The notes below the pieces were generated by a model. It did no database searches. It had not been told where the DNA came from and saw nothing but the letters and a program-made list of their open reading frames with translations. From JBCCAG01 sp050331115 (GTDB lineage Bacteria; Cyanobacteriota; Cyanobacteriia; CAKZMO01), in contig JBHJHD010000048.1 of assembly GCA_050331115.1 (NCBI GenBank), forward strand, positions 1-64,000: DNA of 64,000 nt, read 5' to 3'. Of the stretch, positions 43,404 through 51,920 are shown piece by piece; position 1 is the first letter of the stretch, and every line of letters begins with the position of its first letter. The position numbers were made by a program, and so were the translations under genes.

Positions 43404-43669
43404 CGCCCGATAGCCTAAATGCTCTTTCCTCAGCAGTTTGGCTGACTCGCGTAAAGTTTGTTTAACGTCCCTAGGGGTGCTAGCGGAGTCTAGATCCGAT
43501 GTGCGGTATCTTGACTGTAGCTTCTAGGTGTAGGATTCGCAGCCTGGCTGTATTGCCCGCAGCAAGTGGTTATTGACCCGCAGCACGTCTGTTTATGCGC
43601 AGTAAAGCTTAGGCAACGGGGTTACCGCAAATAGCCAGCACGCGATCGCCCGCTACACAGGAGAGAGAT

Positions 43670-45784
43670 ATGACGGCTCAAGGTTCGACTGCTCCACCGA
43701 CGTCTTGGTCAAAGGATCTGGCACAGCCCACAATCCACGGGACGGCCTATGTGCACGCCTTCTCTAACGTTGTGGGAGATGTGCACGTGGGCGAGAACGT
43801 CTTGATCGCGCCAGGAACCTCTATTCGCGCTGATCAGGGCACGCCGTTTCACATCGGTGAGAGCAGCAACGTCCAGGATGGCGTCGTTATTCACGGGCTT
43901 GAGCACGGACGGGTCGTGGGGGACGACGGCAAAAACTATTCCGTGTGGATAGGGAAAAACATCTCTATCACTCACATGTGTCTCATCTATGGTCCGGCCT
44001 ACATTGGGGAAAACTGCTTCATTGGGTTTCGCTCGACAATTTTCAACGCCCGAGTGGGGCACGGCTGCATCGTCATGATGCATACCCTAATTCAAGATGT
44101 GGAGATTCCGGCAGGGAAATATGTGCCCTCGGGCTCCGTCATTACGCGGCAGGAGCAGGCGGAGCGTCTGCCTGATGTTCAGCAAATAGACGCTGAATTT
44201 GCCAATCAAATGATCAACGTTAACGACGCTTTGCGACGCGGCTATCGCTGTGCTGAGGATATTGGCTGTATTACAGCCATCCGCAAAGAACTGGAACAGA
44301 GCTATCAATCCAACCAACACACTATGACTACCCTACCCAACGCAACTGCTACTCACGCAGGCCAAGCCGCTCACCTTAACTCCAGCGTGGTTTCTCAAGT
44401 GCGGCAGCTGATTGCCCAAGGCTACCGCGTCAGTGCGGAAGTTGCCGATCGCCGTCGTTTTCAAACCTCCTCTTGGCACAGCTACTCCCTGGGTCAATCC
44501 ACCCGTGAAAACGATATGATTGCTGCCCTAGAGCGTTGCTTAGCAGAGCACGAGGGAGACTACGTTCGCCTTTTAGGGGTTGATACGCGCTCGAAGCGAC
44601 GCGTGCTTGAAGAAATTATCCAGCGCCCCGGAGACAAGCCCGGCACAACGACGTTTTCTACAAAGGAGATCAAGCGAAACGTCCGCTCTAGCGCGAACCA
44701 GAATGGAGGCGGCTATGGGCGGGGACGGTCCGGCCCCCTTAAGCCTCAGGTGGTTGACCAAGTTAGGCAGCTGCTCAGCCAGGGCTATCGCATCGGTATG
44801 GAGCACGCGGATGCACGGCGGTTCCGCACCTCATCGTGGCATACCTGCCCGCCCATAAACTCTAGCCGCGAGTCTGAGGCGTTCTCTGCCCTAGAGCAGT
44901 GCTTGGCTGAGCACCAGGGTGAGTACGTTCGCCTCATCGGAATTGATACTCAAGCCAAGCGCCGAGTGCTAGAGATGATTGTGCAGCGCCCCGGCGACGA
45001 TACCGGCGGTCAAACGCCGCTGACCCATCCTGCAGGCTATAGCGGAGGCTCCAGCCAGTCGGGCAACGGCTACGCCAAGCCGCGCCAGTCTTCCTCAAAT
45101 TACCAGTCTTCCTCAAATTATTCGTCATCAAGCTATTCTTCTTCAGGCTCAATTGACGGCGATGTCGTGCAGCAGGTGCGCGGCCTGCTGTCTCAGGGCT
45201 ATCGCATCGGTATGGAGCACGCGGATGCGCGGCGGTTCCGCACCTCATCGTGGCACACCTGCCCACCCATCGACTCTAGCCGCGAATCTGAGGTGCTCTC
45301 TGCCCTAGAGCAGTGCTTGGCTGAGCACCAGGGTGAGTACGTTCGCCTGATTGGCATCGACCCTCAGGCCAAGCGGCGGGTGTTGGAAACCATTGTGCAG
45401 CGGCCCAATGGCTCGACGTTGAAGTCTCAGCCCCAGTACAGGCCTGCCGCCGCCGCCACAAGCGGCAAAAAGACTGCATCCAACGGCTACAGCGCGCCCT
45501 ACAGCAGTTCGGTCAGCAGCCAGCGGCTAGAGTCTGAGACGATCAATCAGATCAAGTCTCTGCTGGCGCAGGGCAACCGCATCGGCACTGAGCATGCTAA
45601 CGCTCGCCGCTTCCAAACCTCATCTTGGAGAAGCTGTTCTCCTATCGAGTCGACCCAGCTTTCTCAAGTGGTGAAGGAGCTAGAAAGCTGTATGGCAGAA
45701 CACGCCGGTGAATATGTCCGACTCCTTGGCATTGATCCCAAGGCGAATCGCCGGGTTCTCGAGACGATCATTCAGCGCCCTTAA
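43670..45784 (+). CDS. ccmM: Carboxysome protein CcmM: gamma-carbonic-anhydrase domain plus four Rubisco small-subunit-like repeats
   Basis: The 704-residue protein has a left-handed beta-helix gamma-CA domain (1-210) with conserved His75 and His102, but the position of the third zinc ligand, 107, is Tyr (LIYGPAYIG). Cys194 and Cys200, the disulphide pair of active homologues, are kept. Four SSUL modules follow (about 236-320, 357-441, 494-578, 620-704), each ending in LLGID/LIGID...RVLE.IxQRP; they bind Rubisco and cluster it. Modules 2-4 have a cysteine pair (HTC/RSC and EQC/ESC), module 1 only the second. An in-frame ATG at 44324 (Met219) may make the short form (M35-like). SD: AGGAG before ATG 43670. 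Confidence 0.96.
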   Translation: MTAQGSTAPPTSWSKDLAQPTIHGTAYVHAFSNVVGDVHVGENVLIAPGTSIRADQGTPFHIGESSNVQDGVVIHGLEHGRVVGDDGKNYSVWIGKNISITHMCLIYGPAYIGENCFIGFRSTIFNARVGHGCIVMMHTLIQDVEIPAGKYVPSGSVITRQEQAERLPDVQQIDAEFANQMINVNDALRRGYRCAEDIGCITAIRKELEQSYQSNQHTMTTLPNATATHAGQAAHLNSSVVSQVRQLIAQGYRVSAEVADRRRFQTSSWHSYSLGQSTRENDMIAALERCLAEHEGDYVRLLGVDTRSKRRVLEEIIQRPGDKPGTTTFSTKEIKRNVRSSANQNGGGYGRGRSGPLKPQVVDQVRQLLSQGYRIGMEHADARRFRTSSWHTCPPINSSRESEAFSALEQCLAEHQGEYVRLIGIDTQAKRRVLEMIVQRPGDDTGGQTPLTHPAGYSGGSSQSGNGYAKPRQSSSNYQSSSNYSSSSYSSSGSIDGDVVQQVRGLLSQGYRIGMEHADARRFRTSSWHTCPPIDSSRESEVLSALEQCLAEHQGEYVRLIGIDPQAKRRVLETIVQRPNGSTLKSQPQYRPAAAATSGKKTASNGYSAPYSSSVSSQRLESETINQIKSLLAQGNRIGTEHANARRFQTSSWRSCSPIESTQLSQVVKELESCMAEHAGEYVRLLGIDPKANRRVLETIIQRP

Positions 45785-45855
45785 GTCCCCTCATCAGGCA
45801 GGCAATCTAGCTGTGCCTGAAATCAGCCCTCGCCCCGAACTTGATAACCTTATCT

Positions 45856-46428
45856 ATGGATGCGCCTTCCAACTTGAGACGCGACTCCTGCTTTTACGTC
45901 AGCGGCGACGTTCAGGTTCATCCCTCAGCGGCGATCGCCCCTGGCGCATTTCTTCAGGCAGATGCAGGCAGTCGCCTCGTGATTGGACCAGGCGTTTCCG
46001 TCGGGTCGGGAGTGCTGCTCCATGCTCAAGACGGAGTGCTATCCCTGGCCGCTCGGGTTACACTGGGGACAGGCGTTCTAGTGATGGGTCAAGGGCGAAT
46101 CGGGGCAGGGGCCTGCGTTGGTGCCAATACGACGCTGCTATTTAAGGTCGCGGTCGAGCCAGATCAGCTGATCCCAGCTGGTTCTATCGTCGGTGGTGAG
46201 CAGGTATTCGACGGTCAGGCTTTACTCGGGGATATCTTCGTTGAGGGATCTCGCTTGGAGGCAGCGCCGCCCAAGGACGAGCCTACAGGTGACCCTCCTA
46301 TAGAGGGCTCTACAGCGCCCTCTGACGGGGTAGCCCAGGCTCAGCGCTCGACCCAGGTCTATGGCCGGGTGGTGGTAGAGCGGCTCATGCGCATGATGTC
46401 TTCGCGGCAGCCGCTAGATAGAACTTAG
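45856..46428 (+). CDS. ccmN: Carboxysome assembly protein CcmN
   Basis: The 190-residue protein starts at ATG 45856 (a TTG at 45841 is a less likely start). It has a left-handed beta-helix with hexapeptide repeats (GDVQVHPSAAIAPGAFLQAD, LVIGPGVSVGSGV, LVMGQGRIGAGACVGANTTL), a flexible Pro/Ala/Ser-rich linker (about 140-165) and a C-terminal amphipathic helix (VYGRVVVERLMRMMSS), the encapsulation peptide that binds CcmK. CcmN links CcmM-Rubisco condensates to the shell. It lies 71 bp after ccmM. Confidence 0.93.
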   Translation: MDAPSNLRRDSCFYVSGDVQVHPSAAIAPGAFLQADAGSRLVIGPGVSVGSGVLLHAQDGVLSLAARVTLGTGVLVMGQGRIGAGACVGANTTLLFKVAVEPDQLIPAGSIVGGEQVFDGQALLGDIFVEGSRLEAAPPKDEPTGDPPIEGSTAPSDGVAQAQRSTQVYGRVVVERLMRMMSSRQPLDRT

Positions 46429-46469
46429 CCGGTGCCTCGCGATCGCGTCGAGGCAGTGATGATAGAGAC

Positions 46470-47294
46470 ATGGCGAATATGGCGTCTGAAATAGAGTCCC
46501 GATCGATAGCGGCCCAGCGGCACCCCGACTTTGCCAACATGGCGCTTGGCCTTGTGTCCACCTGCAGCTTTCCAGCCATCATCGGCACGGCAGACATGAT
46601 GCTCAAGTCTGCAGGGGTGACCCTGGTGGGCTACGAAAAGATCGGCAGCGGCTACTGCACCGCCGTAGTGCGGGGGCGCTTTTCCGATGTTCAAATTGCG
46701 GTGGAGAGCGGCGCTGAAACCGCGCAGCAGTTTGGTCAATTCGTCTCTAAATCCGTCATTCCCCGGCCGCTACCCAACCTAGACGCGGTGCTGCCCATCG
46801 GCAGTAAGCTGGCGCGGCTCATGGAAGATCGGGGCTACAGCCGCCTGAGCAAGCAAGCGGTAGGGCTGCTAGAAACTCGCGGCTTTCCGGCGATGGTGGG
46901 CGCTGCCGATGCCATGCTCAAGTCTGCTGAGGTTCACCTTGCCTCCTACGAGCTTATTGGCTCAGGCCTCTGCACCGCCATCATTCGCGGTAACGTGGCC
47001 GATGTAACTATCGCCATCGAGCGAGGCATGCAGGAGGCGGAGCGCATTGGCGAGCTGCATTCGGTGATGATAATTCCCAGGCCCTTAGAAGACCTGGAGC
47101 ACACCCTACCAACCGCGAGCTGCTGGCTCGATCAGCCCCTCTCGCTGCCGCTGACCCTCAAAGAGAAGCTTCAGGAAAAAGTTGAGCTTCCCGATCTGCG
47201 AGCGCTACCCACCGAAGAGGCGGTCGAGGTCGAAATTCCTCAGGCGCAGCCTCAGGCGCGGCAGATGAACGCTCAAGATGAGGAGAGCCCGTAG
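46470..47294 (+). CDS. ccmO: Carboxysome shell protein CcmO (tandem BMC domains)
   Basis: The 274-residue protein has two BMC domains, about 23-112 (MALGLVSTCSFPAIIGTADMML, VGYEKIGSGYCTAVVRG) and about 126-215 (AVGLLETRGFPAMVGAADAML, ASYELIGSGLCTAIIRG), and a C-terminal acidic/Gln-rich tail. CcmO-type proteins form trimers of double domains in the shell. It closes the ccmKLMNO operon, 41 bp after ccmN. The order K-L-M-N-O is the canonical one. Confidence 0.95.
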   Translation: MANMASEIESRSIAAQRHPDFANMALGLVSTCSFPAIIGTADMMLKSAGVTLVGYEKIGSGYCTAVVRGRFSDVQIAVESGAETAQQFGQFVSKSVIPRPLPNLDAVLPIGSKLARLMEDRGYSRLSKQAVGLLETRGFPAMVGAADAMLKSAEVHLASYELIGSGLCTAIIRGNVADVTIAIERGMQEAERIGELHSVMIIPRPLEDLEHTLPTASCWLDQPLSLPLTLKEKLQEKVELPDLRALPTEEAVEVEIPQAQPQARQMNAQDEESP

Positions 47295-47319
47295 CCTGTA
47301 ATAGAATTGCCTGAACAAG

Positions 47320-48063
47320 CTACTGCTGAACAGCGATCGCGGCCCCCAGCGGCAGCACGGCATAGAGGGCCTGCACGTCTGAGTTGCGCATGCGAATGCA
47401 GCCGTGGGAGACGGCCTGGCCGATGGCCTCAACTTGATTGGTGCCGTGAAAGCCGATTTGATGGGTCCCGTTGCTCCAAAACCCGATCCAATGGCTGCCC
47501 AGCGGGTTATCCGCGCCCGGCGGCACGAGCTCTCGGGTGAAGGGGTGCCGCCATGTCGGGTTTTCCTGCTTTTCAATAATCTTGAACTCACCCACTGGCG
47601 TCTCCCAATGCTGTCGACCAACCGCAATCGGGTAGTCCGCTAGCGCCTGGTCGCCCCGGTAGAGATAGACGCGGCGATCGCTCAAATCTACAACCGCTAA
47701 ATTTGCCGTTTCAGCAGGTCGGCCTTGACCTGCGGGTAGCGTATTGACCATGGATCGAGCCACCGGCAAAACCGTAGGCGTCACGGGCTGCACCCGTGGG
47801 GAAGCGGCAGAACTCTCGGGCCGGCGACCGACTAACGGCAGCCAGCGGGATGATTTTAAGGGGGTAAAGGGGGCCAGTAGGTCAGGGGATCGGATAAGGG
47901 TTTGGTTTTGCGCCTGGGTAACCCGGGGTGGGGTAACGCTCGCCTGGGCTAGCGGACCAGTGGACGAAACGCTGGAGTAAACGCGCCCAGCAAACAGCAG
48001 CCCGGCCGCTAAAAAGCAAAGCGCCGAGAAGGCTTGAGTTATGGACTCAGTTCGTCCCATCAA
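47320..48063 (-). CDS. L,D-transpeptidase (YkuD)
   Basis: The 247-residue protein has an N-terminal membrane anchor (ITQAFSALCFLAAGLLFAG), a Ser/Thr/Pro-rich linker and a C-terminal YkuD domain: VVDLSDRRVYLYRGDQALADYPIAVG, TPVGEFKI, and the catalytic HGTN...SHGCIRM with the nucleophile Cys. Such enzymes form 3-3 peptide cross-links or attach proteins to peptidoglycan. It is convergent with ccmO (25 bp) and follows mgdA by 25 bp on the same strand. Confidence 0.88.
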   Translation of the reverse strand: MMGRTESITQAFSALCFLAAGLLFAGRVYSSVSSTGPLAQASVTPPRVTQAQNQTLIRSPDLLAPFTPLKSSRWLPLVGRRPESSAASPRVQPVTPTVLPVARSMVNTLPAGQGRPAETANLAVVDLSDRRVYLYRGDQALADYPIAVGRQHWETPVGEFKIIEKQENPTWRHPFTRELVPPGADNPLGSHWIGFWSNGTHQIGFHGTNQVEAIGQAVSHGCIRMRNSDVQALYAVLPLGAAIAVQQ

Positions 48064-48088
48064 AGGTTAAACGCCCAACGCAATCGTG

Positions 48089-49558
48089 CTACACGTCAAT
48101 CAAAATGTTGCTGTCTCCAGCACTCCCGCGGCCGTGGTGCACTGTCTTCACCCATTTTAAGCGCTTCGGCCGGATTGAGATACGAATTGAGGTGCTAGCG
48201 ATGACCACCATCCAGTGAAGCATGTAGACAGTGGTGTGCAGGCTGCGCAGCAGGATAACCATGCCAGCGGCTAGCCTTTGGGCCGACAGCTCAGGGGCGG
48301 TAGACATTTGCGGCGCGGCCCAGCGCTCTGCCGCAGAGAAGCTGGGCCGCGCGCCGGCGTGGGTAGCCCGGTAGAGCCGCCACTGGCGCAGGGAAGCGCT
48401 GACGATTGAGAAGCTCGTGGCCGCGGTGGTCATAGCGCCAAACACCGGTAGCCGGTTCCGCGCGATCGCCATCGCCAAATCGGGTAGCGCAGCGGTAGGA
48501 ATGAGATATTGAATAATCCAAAATACCAGCAGGTCTACGTTTTTCCGCCTCCCAAGCCGGTTTTGAGCAATCAGCCGCCAGTAGTCTAAATAGCGCTGAT
48601 AGCCCCCTTCAGCCCAGCGGTTTCGCTGGTGCCAGAGGCCAGTGATGCCTGTAACGCCTTCCTCCTCCACAGCGGGGTCCGACAGATGTAGGATATCCCA
48701 CTGGTTGAGGTGCAGCCGCAGGGTCAAGTCGAGATCGTCGGTAATCGTCTCTTCATTCCAGCCGTGGCAGTCTTCAATGGCGGCGCGGCGGACAAACTGA
48801 CCGTTACCCCGCAGTTCTCCTAAGCCCCCCATCGCGATGCGGCGCTCTTGTACAGAGCTGTCGAGCAGCATTTCCCCGTTTTGGGCGCGAGTCCAGAAGT
48901 TGACGGGCCAGTTGGCGATCGCTTTGCGGACCTGCACCGCCCCAATGTGAGCCTGATCGAACAGGGGCACCACGCGACGCAGCAGATCGCTGGGAACCCG
49001 GGCATCGGCGTCAAATACGGCCATAATGTCGGCCTGGGTCAGCGGCCAGACTTCGTTTAAGGCCCCCGACTTACCGCCTCCGGAATTTTCGGGCCGATGA
49101 ATGACGTTGAGATTGGGGTAGACCTGGCGCAGCCGGTCTAAAATCTGCGGAGTTTTGTCGGTACTGTAGTCGTCGATCAGCCAGACGTCGTAATGCTCGT
49201 CGGGATAGTCTAAGCTGCACAGGTTTTTGATCAGATCGGCAATGACGGTTTCTTCGTCTTTGGCGGCGACCAGTAGAGAGATATAGGGGTAATCAGCGTG
49301 CTCCCCTAAGGGCTCTGGCATTGCTAGAGGGCGGGTAAAGACCGCTCTAACAAGGTGTACGCTCACCAGCGCCGTCAGGCCAATCACGATCCAGGAGCCT
49401 CCGGGAACGATGTGAAGCGCCACGGTGCTGCTCCAGACCGCCGTTAAGGTTACCGCCGCTTTGCGGCGGCGGCCGAGTAGCCCGGACTTAAATGGATTCT
49501 CTGTGGAGGGATCGTCAGTTTGGCGGCTTAGATCAGAGGTCTCAGACAGTCCCGGCAT
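48089..49558 (-). CDS. mgdA: Beta-monoglucosyldiacylglycerol synthase
   Basis: The 489-residue protein is a family 2 glycosyltransferase with N-terminal two helices (RRRKAAVTLTAVWSSTVALHIV), the catalytic motifs VWLIDDYSTDKT, VFDADARVPSDLLRR, ELRGNGQFVRR, NEETITDDLDLTLRLHLNQWDI and QRNRWAEGGYQRYLDYWRL (D, DxD, TDD and QxxRW), and C-terminal helices. These sequences correspond to Synechocystis MgdA (Sll1377), the enzyme making monoglucosyldiacylglycerol, the precursor of the main thylakoid galactolipid in cyanobacteria. A cellulose or hyaluronan-type synthase is less likely. Its 5' leader contains the 40-nt element shared with pnp. Confidence 0.88.
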   Translation of the reverse strand: MPGLSETSDLSRQTDDPSTENPFKSGLLGRRRKAAVTLTAVWSSTVALHIVPGGSWIVIGLTALVSVHLVRAVFTRPLAMPEPLGEHADYPYISLLVAAKDEETVIADLIKNLCSLDYPDEHYDVWLIDDYSTDKTPQILDRLRQVYPNLNVIHRPENSGGGKSGALNEVWPLTQADIMAVFDADARVPSDLLRRVVPLFDQAHIGAVQVRKAIANWPVNFWTRAQNGEMLLDSSVQERRIAMGGLGELRGNGQFVRRAAIEDCHGWNEETITDDLDLTLRLHLNQWDILHLSDPAVEEEGVTGITGLWHQRNRWAEGGYQRYLDYWRLIAQNRLGRRKNVDLLVFWIIQYLIPTAALPDLAMAIARNRLPVFGAMTTAATSFSIVSASLRQWRLYRATHAGARPSFSAAERWAAPQMSTAPELSAQRLAAGMVILLRSLHTTVYMLHWMVVIASTSIRISIRPKRLKWVKTVHHGRGSAGDSNILIDV

Positions 49559-49679
49559 GTGAGTTAACTCGGCGATGACAACAACAACCCTGAGCTGAGG
49601 CGGCGACAGAAACTTGATTGCTTATCGCGCCAGCAATGCGATCTAGCGGCTGGCCACAGGTAAACGGTGTTAGGGTTCG

Positions 49680-49719
49680 CCCCCAAGCCGCGTCGTTTAT
49701 CTATGGCTTCCTACTTACT
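49680..49719 (-). promoter_or_regulatory. Leader element shared with pnp (copy 2, mgdA)
   Basis: On the minus strand this segment reads AGTAAGTAGGAAGCCATAGA then TAAACGACGCGGCTTGGGGG; it aligns without gaps to the pnp leader copy (21013-20974). In this copy AAGCC and GGCTT can pair around the conserved ATARATAAACGA. It lies 122-161 bases before the mgdA start. Function unknown. Confidence 0.55.
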
Positions 49720-49793
49720 GCAGACTAAAGGTTGACAAGGGTATTTTAACGCTGGACCCGCCGACAATTTTGCTCCCCTGCCGTTTCGGCAAG

Positions 49794-49844
49794 TTTTCCA
49801 CAGGGAACACCGGCTTTTCCACAGGCATACGGACGTTTTCCACA
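49794..49844 (+). promoter_or_regulatory. Three DnaA-box-like TTTTCCACA sites at 21-bp pitch
   Basis: TTTTCCACA occurs at 49794-49802, 49815-49823 and 49836-49844, all in the same orientation, start to start exactly 21 bp. TTTTCCACA is the DnaA-box form known for cyanobacteria. They lie in the 421-bp spacer between guaA and mgdA, which otherwise shows no gene. Confidence 0.75.
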
Positions 49845-49979
49845 GATCTATCTGCAGAGGTATACAGGTCAGATGGCGAGTTTACGCTGCTGACAACCTG
49901 TTTTGGGGATGCTCGGCTGGTTGATTTGTACAGGCAACTCCGCTTTGTCGGGGTTAGGTTTAGCCCGGCGCGATCGCCG

Positions 49980-51587
49980 TTATTCCCACTCAATTGTTCC
50001 GGGGGGCTTTGAAGTGACATCATAAACCACTCGGTTCACTCCGGCTACCTCATTGACGATACGAGTCGAAAGTCGTTCTAGCAGGTCATAAGGCACCCGA
50101 GACCAGTCCGCCGTCATGCCGTCTTCGCTGGAAATTAGCCGCAGCACGATGGGATAGGCGTAAGTGCGCTGATCTCCCATGACGCCAACGCTGCGCACGG
50201 GCAGAAGGACGGCGAACGCCTGCCAAAAGTCGTGGTACATCCCAGAATTGCTGATTTCTTCCCGCACGATGTAATCAGCCTCTCGCAGAATCCCTAGCCG
50301 CTCCTCGGTGACTTCTCCAATGATGCGAATGGCCAGCCCTGGGCCCGGGAAGGGGTGTCGCCGCACGATCTCCTCGGGTAGGCTAATGGAGCGCCCCACG
50401 CGACGCACTTCGTCCTTAAATAGCTTGCGCAGGGGCTCCACCAGCTTAAACCTCAAGTCCTTAGGCAGGCCGCCTACGTTATGGTGGCTCTTGATCTTGA
50501 CGGCAACGCGCTCGCCCGTCTTCGGATCGACGTTGGTGTCCGCTGACTCGATGACGTCGGGGTAGAGCGTGCCTTGAGCAAGGTAGTCAAACGGTCCTAG
50601 ATCTCGCGACTGCTCCTCAAACACGCGGATAAATTCATGGCCGATGCGCTTGCGCTTTTCCTCCGGGTCGGTCACGCCCCTCACCTGATCAAGGAAGCGA
50701 TCGCGGGCCCTAACGTGCACCACCGGGATGTGAAAGCGCTGCTCGAATAGCTCCACCAGCCTTTCGGGCTCGTCCTTGCGCATAAAGCCTTGGTCGATAA
50801 ACATGCAGGTGAGCTGATCGCCAATAGCGCGATGCATGAGGAACGCCAGCGTAGATGAGTCTACGCCGCCAGAGAGGGCTAGCAGCACCCGCTTATCCCC
50901 AACCTTAGCCCGAACCTCGCGAATCGCTTCATCGACGAAGGCTTCCGTGGTCCAGGTGGGCTCGCAGCAGCAGACGTGATAGACAAAATTGCGAATCAGC
51001 GCCCCGCCGCCCGTAGAGTGCACCACCTCGGGATGGAACTGAACCCCGTAGAGTCGGTTTTGGGGGTGGGCGATAGCCGCGCAGGGGGTATTGTCGGTGT
51101 GGGCAAGCTGTTCGAACCCGTCGGGCAGCCGCGTCACTGAGTCGCCGTGGCTCATCCACATGGTGGAGCCGTCAACTACATTGGTGAGCAGGTCCGTCGG
51201 ATCGTCAATAAAAAGCGCTGCCTTGCCGTACTCACCCCGGTCCGCTTGACAGACGTCGCCACCGAGCTGCTGCACCATGAGCTGCATGCCGTAGCACACC
51301 CCTAAGACGGGAATGCCCAAAGTCCAAATCTCCGGGTCACAGTGCGGTGCTCCGGGGGCGTAAACCGAACTCGGCCCCCCCGAGAGAATAATGCCCTTAG
51401 GGCCAAGCTGCCGCAGCTGACTGGCTGACGTGCGGTAAGAGAGCACCTCTGAGTACACTTGAGTTTCTCGAATGCGGCGCGCAATCAGCTCAGAATACTG
51501 GGAGCCAAAATCCAGAATGACGATCATCTGGCGGTTGATGGCCTTAGCGATCGCCTCTGAGGGCGACTGTTCGGTGTGTAGAGACAC
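49980..51587 (-). CDS. guaA: GMP synthase (glutamine-hydrolysing)
   Basis: The 535-residue protein has the glutamine amidotransferase domain (VILDFGSQYSELIARRIRE, GIILSGGPSSVY, GVCYGMQLM with the nucleophile Cys, YGVQFHPEVVHS), the ATP-pyrophosphatase domain with P-loop LALSGGVDSSTLAFLMH, and the C-terminal dimerisation domain ending VYDVTSKPPGTIEWE. It converts XMP to GMP. It is well conserved and typical in length. Single gene on the minus strand. Confidence 0.97.
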   Translation of the reverse strand: MSLHTEQSPSEAIAKAINRQMIVILDFGSQYSELIARRIRETQVYSEVLSYRTSASQLRQLGPKGIILSGGPSSVYAPGAPHCDPEIWTLGIPVLGVCYGMQLMVQQLGGDVCQADRGEYGKAALFIDDPTDLLTNVVDGSTMWMSHGDSVTRLPDGFEQLAHTDNTPCAAIAHPQNRLYGVQFHPEVVHSTGGGALIRNFVYHVCCCEPTWTTEAFVDEAIREVRAKVGDKRVLLALSGGVDSSTLAFLMHRAIGDQLTCMFIDQGFMRKDEPERLVELFEQRFHIPVVHVRARDRFLDQVRGVTDPEEKRKRIGHEFIRVFEEQSRDLGPFDYLAQGTLYPDVIESADTNVDPKTGERVAVKIKSHHNVGGLPKDLRFKLVEPLRKLFKDEVRRVGRSISLPEEIVRRHPFPGPGLAIRIIGEVTEERLGILREADYIVREEISNSGMYHDFWQAFAVLLPVRSVGVMGDQRTYAYPIVLRLISSEDGMTADWSRVPYDLLERLSTRIVNEVAGVNRVVYDVTSKPPGTIEWE

Positions 51588-51920
51588 GGGGTTACCTGCT
51601 GTGAGTAGATGGACAAAACCTAAGTCCGGTTAGTACAACGTGTGAGGGCTTAGTTAACTGTCGTCCTGTACAAGGGGCAGCCTGTACAAGAGGCGGCTAG
51701 ACTGCACTGTATAGCCTGCAGGGCTCATACAGGCCCGAGGGGCTACAGGTTAGATCGCTAAACGCACTTTGGCCTGCAGTGAAAATGCTGCAGAACCCCA
51801 ATTAAGGCCTAGTGTGCTGGGTGAGCCAGATCGAATAAGTTGACTTGAGTACGCTATCTCAAACGCAGTGACAAAGCCTCTATCAAGTCTTTCCGATACA
51901 AAATTATGTATTAGATTAGC
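51588..51920. other. guaA-cbiD spacer, no gene seen
   Basis: The 333-bp spacer upstream of guaA contains two 16-bp tandem copies (51665-51680 and 51681-51696) and several CTGCAG and CAGGC-type short repeats around 51715-51760. No tRNA, open frame or clear riboswitch is seen; the minus-strand guaA promoter should lie here. Confidence 0.5.
51665..51696. repeat. Two tandem 16-bp units upstream of guaA
   Basis: CCTGTACAAGGGGCAG (51665-51680) is followed directly by CCTGTACAAGAGGCGG (51681-51696), differing at two positions. Each contains the palindrome TGTACA. Confidence 0.8.

Noticed and set aside
43945..44175. Alternative-frame open stretches inside ccmM
   Set aside because: Overlap a well-conserved CcmM frame; GC-rich coding DNA leaves such shadows everywhere in this window.
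49715..50023. 102-codon minus-strand frame over the DnaA boxes
   Set aside because: Its repeated VEN/VEK residues are produced by the repeated TTTTCCACA boxes, and it overlaps the guaA 3' end.
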